From CAIVAT01 sp037131145 (GTDB taxonomy: Bacteria; Bacteroidota; Bacteroidia; Bacteroidales; FEN-979): a DNA stretch of 5,038 nucleotides. Below the pieces are notes generated by a model. That model was not told the DNA's origin, did not search any database, and saw nothing but the letters and a program-made list of their open reading frames with translations. Below are positions 1-5,038 of this stretch, one piece after another. Each line of letters starts with the position of its first letter. Position 1 is the stretch's first letter. The stretch spans positions 1 to 5,038 of the forward strand of contig JBAXRP010000304.1 of the NCBI GenBank assembly GCA_037131145.1. The letters run 5' to 3'. The translations under genes and the position numbers were made by a program.

Positions 1-3
1 AAT

Positions 4-264
4 TCAACCCAATCCATATAACACATCCGGACAAAGATCAATCCCATTTTTCCAGCAAATTGTATGTAATTCCGGTTCAAGGCTTATTTCCATAAAGTTA
101 TCTGGATCAAGAAGATATTTGAATTTACTTTCTGGCGATTGCGACCATTCCCTGAGCTTAGTTTCCAGGTTAATGGTTTTTATCTCTCCATTGTCAAATT
201 CAATGGTTATCGTATAGGGTTTTACAGATTTTATATTTAAAATTGAGTGCAGCATATCTATCAC
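4..264 (-). CDS. DUF2442 family protein
   Basis: Small soluble protein of 86 residues without signal peptide or membrane segment; its biochemical function is not known. It matches DUF2442 by the N-terminal VKPYTITIEFDNGE stretch (about residues 14-27), a middle segment with LLDPDNF, and the C-terminal WKNGIDLCPDVLY signature (about 71-83), so the family domain is complete. The first possible start is GTG at 264-262, which overlaps the TGA of the DUF4160 gene upstream (GTGA, four bases) and suggests translational coupling. An ATG at 255-253 would give a protein three residues shorter and fits the family's usual beginning just as well. It is the second gene of a two-gene unit with DUF4160, a pairing that I recall as common in bacterial genomes and that is sometimes suspected of being toxin-antitoxin-like; nothing in the sequence proves that role. 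Confidence 0.85.
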   Translation of the reverse strand: MIDMLHSILNIKSVKPYTITIEFDNGEIKTINLETKLREWSQSPESKFKYLLDPDNFMEISLEPELHTICWKNGIDLCPDVLYGLG

Positions 265-522
265 TTTAATGGATCAATTTTTCTAAAATCCGGATTGTCT
301 TTCAATGATTCGAACCAGTTTGCAAGCAATTCACTTTTATGAATCTCAGCCCAATCCTGAACCAATCTTACAGCTCTTCTCGGGAGGGTGCCTTCAATAA
401 TTTCGCAAGATTCTATTTCGAAAATGGCTTTGAATTCCCCATAAATTGCATGAAAATGTGGGGACATGATCCTTTGCAAACATGGCGATAATGATTCCGT
501 AAAATCTACTGATTTCGGGCAT
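261..522 (-). pseudogene. DUF4160 family gene, frameshifted near its middle
   Basis: The N-terminal part, from ATG at 522-520, reads MPEISRFYGIIIAMFAKDHV, the typical beginning of DUF4160. The rest of the family lies in another frame: PHFHAIYGEFKAIFEIE, then EGTLPRRAVRLVQDWAEIHK, then LLANWFESL and a terminal KIDPLK with TGA at 263-261. The switch occurs at the four-base C run of the coding strand (plus-strand G at 460-463). Family members have about three residues (x-P-P) between the His of KDH and HFH, which needs nine bases; here there are seven. Two extra C would give KDHVPPHFHA and an 87-residue protein of normal length. It may be a genuine pseudogene, a sequencing or assembly error, or a phase-variable tract, the last unlikely at four bases. 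An in-frame ATG at 467-465 could still start a 68-residue C-terminal product. Function of the family is unknown. It is cotranscribed and overlaps with the DUF2442 gene. Confidence 0.8.
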
Positions 523-537
523 ATTCAACAGTTTATG

Positions 538-571
538 CAAAGGTAGATAATCATGTAACAAGATTTTTAAA
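538..571 (-). promoter_or_regulatory. Probable promoter of the DUF4160-DUF2442 pair
   Basis: On the minus strand TACCTTTG (545-538) is a perfect match to the Bacteroidota -7 box TAnnTTTG. Transcription would begin around 530, leaving a leader of roughly ten bases before the ATG at 522. The upstream box is weak: TTTA at 571-568, 22 bases away, is the best candidate, and a better TTTG lies too far off. The location directly before the gene supports the call. Confidence 0.5.
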
Positions 572-612
572 CCAAACGAAAAAAAGTCGGCTGCCGGCAA
601 CACCTTCCATCG

Positions 613-664
613 CCGTTCATCCGCATTTTCCAACCGTTCATTCAATCGCCGCTACCGTTCACTC
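613..664 (+). promoter_or_regulatory. Three direct repeats CCGTTCAYYC at 21-base spacing, putative LytTR response-regulator operator
   Basis: CCGTTCATCC (613-622), CCGTTCATTC (634-643) and CCGTTCACTC (655-664) share seven identical first bases and the tenth base, and start exactly 21 bases apart, which is two helical turns. The bases between them are not conserved, so this is a row of binding sites rather than a tandem duplication. LytTR-domain regulators such as AlgR (CCGTTCGTC) and ComE (two nine-base direct repeats about 12 apart) bind this sort of word at this spacing. The last copy ends six bases before the TTTG box of the downstream promoter, the usual place for an activator. A weaker look-alike, CCTTCCATC, lies at 603-611, ten bases ahead of the first copy. 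The identity of the regulator is inferred; the repeat and its spacing are seen directly. Confidence 0.65.
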
Positions 665-669
665 ATTGC

Positions 670-702
670 TTTGATTTATTTTTCCCGACTGTCTTAATAT
701 TG
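670..702 (+). promoter_or_regulatory. Probable promoter of the large adhesin gene
   Basis: TTTG at 670-673 and TAATATTG at 695-702 are separated by 21 bases. They fit the Bacteroidota sigma factor consensus TTTG / TAnnTTTG, with one mismatch in the second box. Transcription would start near 707-710, giving a short A-rich leader of about 20 bases before the ATG at 730. The leader has no strong Shine-Dalgarno sequence but is rich in A (CATAAAAAAACAAAG), as is common in this phylum. Confidence 0.6.
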
Positions 703-706
703 TCGG
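685..706. promoter_or_regulatory. Short inverted repeat over the -7 box
   Basis: CCGAC (685-689) and GTCGG (702-706) form a five-base inverted repeat around a 12-base AT-rich centre that includes the proposed -7 box. It could be an operator for a dimeric repressor, but arms of this length also occur by chance, so it is only a weak call. Confidence 0.2.
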
Positions 707-729
707 AATATTCATAAAAAAACAAAGCC

Positions 730-786
730 ATGAAAAAATTTCTAACAGTAATTTTCTTTCTGAGCATCTGCCTGGAAGTGTATTGT
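730..786 (+). other. Signal peptide of the adhesin
   Basis: Residues 1-19 consist of MKK, a hydrophobic core (FLTVIFFLSICL) and a short EVYC end, followed by Gln20. Cleavage by signal peptidase I before Gln20 is likely. Glutamine right after the cut is typical of Bacteroidota exported proteins and can be cyclised to pyroglutamate. Cys14 and Cys19 do not sit in a convincing lipobox (SI-C and VY-C), so a lipoprotein is less likely. Confidence 0.75.
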
Positions 787-3700
787 CAACCTCCAATTCC
801 TCCCGTCCCCCAGGAAACCGATTGGGTGGAAAGTAATGGATTTCTTCTCAAAACACAGGTTAGCGTCACTACTGAATACTCCGGTGTTGATTTTTCTTAT
901 ACGATATTCTACACAATACCTCCCAATGTGGACATCAATACAACCATTACAATAACTGATTTAATCCCGCTTCCTTTATTAATAGATCCCGGTCCGTTTA
1001 CAACTGATCCTGTTGGTTCAAACAATGTGATATATACAGTACCCAACTCAAACAAGGTTCAGGGAACCTATAATTTTCAGATAAACGTACATTTTCCGGT
1101 TGGAACTACTTGTAATGGAACCTCTGCAACTAACAATTCCTGCATGCAGACCGTTGGAACGGGGGTGTTGATAATACCTTCCGGCATTTGCACCGAACCA
1201 TTGACGGTTACTGCTGTTGCAGCAGAAAATCCGTATTCTATTTACAAAGCTGCAGCTTTGCCATACACAGGTTCCGGTTCAAGCCTACTATACCATGGAG
1301 CGGTTGACAATGAAATTGAATATTCAATCTCGCTTTATAAATCAGGTATTTATTACTCGTCTAACTATGGTCAGCAGGATTTAACCAATCTCATTGTTAC
1401 AGACGTGTTTCCTGCAAATGCAGAATATGTTCCCGGTAGTTTGGCGTTAATCTTTCAAAACGGCGCCGCTACTTATGTGCCAACTCCAGTGGTACCAGTA
1501 ATAACTGCTAATTCAACAACAATTTCGTTTATAATACAGTCTTTGCCTATGGTCGATGGCACTGTCCTGGTTTTTACTTACAGGATCCGATATCCGGCGG
1601 CGTTCTTTTCACCTGGCGATATAGAATCTAACACGGCATCGTTTTCAGCCCAGTCATGCGGCAATACGGTTTACAGCAATCCAAGTACAGTGAATGTAGA
1701 GCTTGAAGCGCCTTCGCCGGGAGGGTCAATTGGCAAGGAAGTTCATTTAATAAATCCGGTTCCGGGTTGTAACGGATTTTACCGGTTACTAGTTACAAAT
1801 ACCGGCAGTATGAATCTTCCCTCTTCAACAATAGTTGATAATATTCCTGATGAGGTTGATGTAACAAGCATCGCCTTTAATACGGCAAATTATAATAATA
1901 ATCCATTGGCAGGTACGCTCTATGTTACGGGTACGATAAATAATAATACAACAACAGAATCCATTCCCTTTTCTGGCAACGATATTTGGCCCAGCATTGC
2001 CTACCCAAATATTTTTACCGAAATAACCAACATTCAGGTTGATCTTGGGAGTGGACTCCCCACCACCAAAATATATGGCATTGATATTTTTTTCACCGTC
2101 GCAACGAATCCTCTGCCTGCGGTCGGAACAATAGTATCCAATACGATGGATATAACTTATGACCAAAATTCTGGTTTACTACCTTCAAGTTCATCTGTCG
2201 CCTTTACCATTGAAAATTATCAGCCCAAAATATGCGTCGCTAAATTTGTGTGCAACGAACAAAGCTCTTATTTGTTTGGCGATATGGTACGGTACAAATT
2301 AAGAATTCAAAACATTGGCAGCGGATCGCTTACCGGGGCAACAATTACAGATATTCTGGACGAGAACCTTGAATATGATCCTGCCATTGCTAACCCGATA
2401 TACTACTCTTCAACGGATCCGGCTATCAGTTGTGCGCCGGGAGGAGCAAATCCTTTTACTTTTGTTCAAACCGGACAAACTCTGGAATGGGTTTTACCCG
2501 ATATTGAGCCAAATTGTCAACTGTATAATTGGTATTATGGCTGCGACGTTGCCGGCGTCCCATACTTTTTTATTGAGTTCAGCGCAACTGTAAAGCAGCA
2601 TGCCCTGGCTGGCAGCGTTGCAAATTCCTTTACTGTAAGCGGCGGAGGGCTCGCGGCGCCACAGACTTCAGCCCCCAGGTACATCACGGTGAATAGTGTG
2701 TTCGGCGCTCAGGCTGAAAAATTCATCAGCGTTGACAATGGAAATAGCTGGGGCAAATCTGCAAATGCTGCGCCCGGTTCTGAGGTTTTATACAGGCTAA
2801 AGTATAAAAACACCTCCAATTATCCTGTAAGGGATATTATTCTGGTTGATCTGCTTCCAATGGATGTTAGTGCAACCTTTGACGGAATGATTTTGAACCG
2901 GACAAACAACAGGGGCAGCCAGTTTAACCTGCAATATTCAACTACTTTGAATTCACCTTTCGGAACTTTTCCGGAAATCAGAGTCAATTATGGACCACTC
3001 CTTCCATTTCCAGTCATCTCCGTGGATAATACTCCCGATGTCTGTCTTGAACAGGAACTTGGATATTCATCAATAAATTGCAACATGCCTATTGGTTGGT
3101 CAGCATCGGCGCCAAGTGGAAGGAATGTAAAATTTGAATTTGGTTCAAGTTTCAGTTTGCTACCCGATGATGTACTTACCTGCGATTTTAAAGTCCAACT
3201 GCCTTATGGAATTCCATCCGGCCAACTCGCCTGCAACAGTTTCGCATTAAATTCAACAGGATACTACTATATTATCCAACCTAACGGAGCGCCAATCCCG
3301 CAAATTGTTCATCCATTGCCCACCGAATCCGATGTTGCATGTATTACAACCTCTGTTTCGGATACATGCCCGCAAGCCTGTGAGAATTTTGACGATGGAA
3401 CCAGCAATTTCAAGATCAGCAACAATGGATGGATTTTCTCAACCAATATGGTTATTCAGGCGCCCGGCTCAGGCGGGTACAGCGGAGATTTGGGATTAAA
3501 GGTAACCGATTTATCCGGCGCAACGTGGCTCTATAACAATACGACGGATTACAACGGGAATTACCTTGCATGTCTCAATAATTGTTTATGCTGGGATATA
3601 AACATGCTTCAGAATGAACATGATTACTATCCGTATATTCTCCTGTTCAGGAATTTTGATCCGTTATCGCCATTCGGCCCGACAAATCCTGAATATTTAG

Positions 3701-5038
3701 CAAGGTTTACATCTGACAACCTTACCGGATTAAACGTATGGGAACACACTTGCGCTCCGATAAAACCATCGCCTGACGGCAATGATCCGCCGTTAAGCCA
3801 GGATGGACAATGGACATGGGATAATTACCCTGGAGCGCCAGGCGGTCCTATCCCTTCCTGGAATTCCTTCATCAGCGACATTGAAGGGGTCATGTTCCGG
3901 GTTGATGTTACAGGCTGGTCCGGAAACGAAATATTCATACTCGACAGCATTTGTCTGAGCCCGTGCGATACTGTTGCCTGCGATACTTGTATTGTTGGTT
4001 CGATAAGCGGTGACCAGACGATATGTGTCAATACGATTCCGGCACAACTAATTGGAAACCCACCTTCAAACGGAACAGCCCCAACCTACCAGTGGCAGAG
4101 TTCAATAAATAACTCGTTTCAAAATATCCTTGGCGCCACCATGCTTAATTACCAGCCCGGATCATTGTCGGTTACGACTTCTTACAGGCAGTTGCAAAAT
4201 GCTGTTGGCACATGTGGCGGACCGTTGCCAACCAATACTGTAACAATTACAGTCAGCCCAATCCCGATAGTAACAACCGCTAACGCTGTATCAATCTGTA
4301 GCGGTTCCAGTACAAATATTAGCTTGACAGCTTCAGTGGCAAGCAGCTTTACCTGGACAATTGGAACGATCGCAGGCAATATTGCAGGAGCTTCGGCAGG
4401 CTCTGGCGCCATGATCAATCAAATGCTTACAAACCCAGACATTACAACGGCAGGAGCCGTAGAATATCTTGTTACGCCTACCTCTGCAATCGGTTCTTGT
4501 GCAGGCTCTGCCTATACGATCATTGTAACTGTTCAACCATTATTGCCTGTCAGCGTAAGTATTACTGCATCGGACAACCCGGTTTGTGCTGGTGACCAGG
4601 TGACTTATACAGCCATGCCAGTAAATGGTGGGGTAACACCAACCTACCAATGGAATGTGAACGGAAGCAACGTACCTGGAGCAACCAATGCAACATATAC
4701 CTTTATCCCTGCAAACAACGATCAGTTAGAATGTGTTCTCACTTCAAATGCAACTTGTCCTGCCGGCAATCCGGCAACAGCAACAATATCGGCTGTTACT
4801 TATCCGGAAATTGTAATATCGCCTGTTACTGTCATCAATATAAGTTGTTATGGCGGAGACAATGGAGCAATTTCAATTGTTGCCGGCGGTGGCGCTTCTC
4901 CTTTCAGTTATCAATGGAACAACGGAGTTACAATGCAGAATATTTCAGAATTAATAGCGGGAGCTTACAGCGTTACTGTTACTGACGCCAATGGATGCAG
5001 CGCCGATGATGCATTTACAATAACAGAACCTCCTGCTT
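730..5038 (+). CDS. Giant secreted multidomain adhesin-like protein (DUF11 / PKD / SprB repeats), 3' end outside window
   Basis: One uninterrupted frame of 1436 complete codons, open at the right edge. Order seen: signal peptide (residues 1-19), short Pro-rich linker (21-29), about five DUF11-like modules (38-865), a beta-sandwich-like domain (about 884-1078), a Cys-rich link, Ig-like (1087-1177), PKD-like (1178-1270) and Ig-like (1275-1358) domains, then an SprB repeat (about 1362-1436). No transmembrane segment follows the signal peptide and no catalytic motif is recognised, so the likely role is structural: adhesion, surface coat or gliding-type motility, as for SprB of Flavobacterium johnsoniae. 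Proteins of this make-up are normally exported by the type IX system through a C-terminal domain, which would lie beyond the window. The ATG at 730 is chosen because the signal peptide starts there and a promoter lies just upstream; the leader is A-rich without a clear ribosome binding site. Expression is probably controlled by the 21-base repeat operator. Ser, Thr, Asn and Gly are abundant, as in repeat-rich surface proteins. The exact ligand cannot be told. Confidence 0.93.
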   Translation, partial: MKKFLTVIFFLSICLEVYCQPPIPPVPQETDWVESNGFLLKTQVSVTTEYSGVDFSYTIFYTIPPNVDINTTITITDLIPLPLLIDPGPFTTDPVGSNNVIYTVPNSNKVQGTYNFQINVHFPVGTTCNGTSATNNSCMQTVGTGVLIIPSGICTEPLTVTAVAAENPYSIYKAAALPYTGSGSSLLYHGAVDNEIEYSISLYKSGIYYSSNYGQQDLTNLIVTDVFPANAEYVPGSLALIFQNGAATYVPTPVVPVITANSTTISFIIQSLPMVDGTVLVFTYRIRYPAAFFSPGDIESNTASFSAQSCGNTVYSNPSTVNVELEAPSPGGSIGKEVHLINPVPGCNGFYRLLVTNTGSMNLPSSTIVDNIPDEVDVTSIAFNTANYNNNPLAGTLYVTGTINNNTTTESIPFSGNDIWPSIAYPNIFTEITNIQVDLGSGLPTTKIYGIDIFFTVATNPLPAVGTIVSNTMDITYDQNSGLLPSSSSVAFTIENYQPKICVAKFVCNEQSSYLFGDMVRYKLRIQNIGSGSLTGATITDILDENLEYDPAIANPIYYSSTDPAISCAPGGANPFTFVQTGQTLEWVLPDIEPNCQLYNWYYGCDVAGVPYFFIEFSATVKQHALAGSVANSFTVSGGGLAAPQTSAPRYITVNSVFGAQAEKFISVDNGNSWGKSANAAPGSEVLYRLKYKNTSNYPVRDIILVDLLPMDVSATFDGMILNRTNNRGSQFNLQYSTTLNSPFGTFPEIRVNYGPLLPFPVISVDNTPDVCLEQELGYSSINCNMPIGWSASAPSGRNVKFEFGSSFSLLPDDVLTCDFKVQLPYGIPSGQLACNSFALNSTGYYYIIQPNGAPIPQIVHPLPTESDVACITTSVSDTCPQACENFDDGTSNFKISNNGWIFSTNMVIQAPGSGGYSGDLGLKVTDLSGATWLYNNTTDYNGNYLACLNNCLCWDINMLQNEHDYYPYILLFRNFDPLSPFGPTNPEYLARFTSDNLTGLNVWEHTCAPIKPSPDGNDPPLSQDGQWTWDNYPGAPGGPIPSWNSFISDIEGVMFRVDVTGWSGNEIFILDSICLSPCDTVACDTCIVGSISGDQTICVNTIPAQLIGNPPSNGTAPTYQWQSSINNSFQNILGATMLNYQPGSLSVTTSYRQLQNAVGTCGGPLPTNTVTITVSPIPIVTTANAVSICSGSSTNISLTASVASSFTWTIGTIAGNIAGASAGSGAMINQMLTNPDITTAGAVEYLVTPTSAIGSCAGSAYTIIVTVQPLLPVSVSITASDNPVCAGDQVTYTAMPVNGGVTPTYQWNVNGSNVPGATNATYTFIPANNDQLECVLTSNATCPAGNPATATISAVTYPEIVISPVTVINISCYGGDNGAISIVAGGGASPFSYQWNNGVTMQNISELIAGAYSVTVTDANGCSADDAFTITEPPA
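841..3324 (+). other. Block of about five DUF11-like modules
   Basis: Residues 38-865 carry a recurring pattern of the DUF11 type: a strand with (Y)x(I/L)xxxN.G, then T-N-(hydrophobic)-x-(V/I)-(T/V)-D-xx-P. Modules begin near residues 38, 154, 331, 498 and 658. Clear cores are YHGAVDNEIEYSISLYKSG with LTNLIVTDVFPANAEYVPGS (190-237), FYRLLVTNTG with TIVDNIPDEVDV (350-378), GDMVRYKLRIQNIGSG with LTGATITDILDENLEY (517-549) and GSEVLYRLKYKNTSN with VRDIILVDLLPMDV (684-714). The first module (TITITDLIPLPLL, 53-66) is weaker. Such domains are immunoglobulin-like beta-sandwiches that form stalks in cell-surface proteins. The modules are strongly diverged from each other, unlike recent tandem copies. 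Several contain Cys residues that could form disulfides outside the cell. Module borders are approximate. Confidence 0.75.
3379..3963 (+). other. Beta-sandwich-like domain within the adhesin, possible carbohydrate or ligand binding module
   Basis: Residues about 884-1078 differ from the flanking repeats. The domain opens with CENFDDGTSNFKISNNGWIF, passes through a Gly-rich stretch (APGSGGYSGDLGLKVTD), a Cys cluster (ACLNNCLCWDINM, about 949-961) and an aromatic-rich part with DGQWTWDNYPGAP, and closes with FRVDVTGWSGNEIFILDSIC. The 'FDDG...GW' opening and the '(I/L)D(S/N)(I/V)xL' ending are those of jelly-roll domains such as laminin-B-like and carbohydrate-binding modules at bacterial surfaces. 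The similarity is one of layout, judged by eye, and no ligand can be named. Being a single non-repeated module between stalk-like repeats, it is the best candidate for a binding head. Asp1072-Ser-Ile and Asp1080-Thr-Val fit the D-S/T-x O-glycosylation motif of Bacteroidota. Confidence 0.45.
3988..4803 (+). other. Ig-like / PKD-like / Ig-like domain series
   Basis: Three modules of about 85-95 residues each. The first (residues 1087-1177) has SGDQTICVN, APTYQWQSS and ILGATMLNYQPG. The second (1178-1270) has SICSGSSTNISLTASV, a FTWTIG core and ASAGSGAMINQMLTN, typical of the PKD-like domain frequent in Bacteroidota surface proteins. The third (1275-1358) has NPVCAGDQVTYTA, TPTYQWNVNGSNVPGATNAT and a closing Cys in NATCPAGN. 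Modules one and three are homologous: both keep the C near the start, PTYQW and the following GAT. The corresponding DNA words, CCAACCTACCARTGG at 4081 and 4642, are still alike. They likely act as spacers that hold the protein away from the cell. Confidence 0.7.
4813..5038 (+). repeat. SprB repeat, first copy seen, at the window edge
   Basis: Residues about 1362-1436 match the SprB repeat of Bacteroidota adhesins: SCYGGDNGAISI (1372-1383), a Gly-rich turn, PFSYQWNNG (1391-1399), NISELIAGAYSVTVTDANGC (1404-1423) and ending FTITEPPA. In SprB of Flavobacterium johnsoniae and its relatives these repeats come in long series, so further copies are to be expected directly downstream. The match is strong by eye. 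Confidence 0.85.

Noticed and set aside
1..5. The window opens with AATTC, like a cut EcoRI end.
   Set aside because: Five bases at an arbitrary border say nothing about cloning, and no vector sequence is seen.
592..599. Eight-base palindrome TGCCGGCA.
   Set aside because: It is too short and stands alone without relation to a promoter or to another copy.
523..645. An open minus-strand extension upstream of the DUF4160 ATG, with an ER-rich seven-residue rhythm.
   Set aside because: Family members begin at MPEISRFYG (522), the extension contains the likely promoter TACCTTTG, and the rhythm simply reflects the 21-base spacing of the CCGTTCA words; a stop (TAG) interrupts it further upstream.
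1825..2166. Minus-strand open frame of 113 codons.
   Set aside because: It lies opposite the adhesin frame, which has clear domain signatures here; its Asn/Ile/Cys-rich protein looks like no family.
2315..2593. Plus-strand open frame of 92 codons in another frame.
   Set aside because: It is fully inside the fourth DUF11-like module of the adhesin and has no recognisable domain or start signal.
3793..4536. Several minus-strand open frames of 67-84 codons, one hydrophobic (4182-4418).
   Set aside because: They lie antisense to the Ala/Thr/Val-rich Ig- and PKD-like region; the hydrophobic look follows from the composition of that strand, not from a membrane protein.
4650..4985. Plus-strand open frame of 111 codons rich in Cys and Asn.
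   Set aside because: It is a shifted reading of the third Ig-like module and the SprB repeat, which are unmistakable in the main frame.

Overview
The window looks like a fragment of a Bacteroidota chromosome or contig. The evidence is threefold: an SprB-type repeat with DUF11-like and PKD/Ig-like modules in one giant secreted protein, promoter boxes of the TTTG / TAnnTTTG type, and a signal peptide followed directly by glutamine. No RNA gene, insertion sequence, CRISPR array or phage gene is visible.

Left part (1-522, minus strand): two small genes of uncharacterised families lie head to tail, DUF4160 first and DUF2442 second, overlapping by four bases (GTGA). The DUF4160 gene is split between two frames at a run of four G (plus strand, 460-463). 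Six bases there would restore the family motif exactly, so it is either a recent pseudogene or a sequencing error. The DUF2442 gene is intact.

Middle (523-729): a divergent intergenic region. It holds a probable minus-strand promoter for the small gene pair and, on the plus strand, three direct copies of CCGTTCAYYC spaced exactly 21 bases apart. These end six bases before a good Bacteroidota promoter. The word and spacing resemble binding sites of LytTR (AlgR/ComE-type) response regulators, so the large gene downstream may be switched on by a two-component system.

Right part (730-5038, plus strand): one reading frame of 1436 complete codons without a stop, running off the window. It starts with a signal peptide, followed by about five DUF11-like modules, a cysteine-bearing beta-sandwich-like domain, an Ig-like / PKD-like / Ig-like series and a first SprB repeat. 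This is the layout of a large cell-surface or secreted adhesin. More repeats and a type IX secretion C-terminal signal probably follow beyond the window, but they are not seen here.

No wholly new system can be claimed. The best leads are the 21-base operator array in front of the adhesin and the frameshift in the DUF4160 gene.
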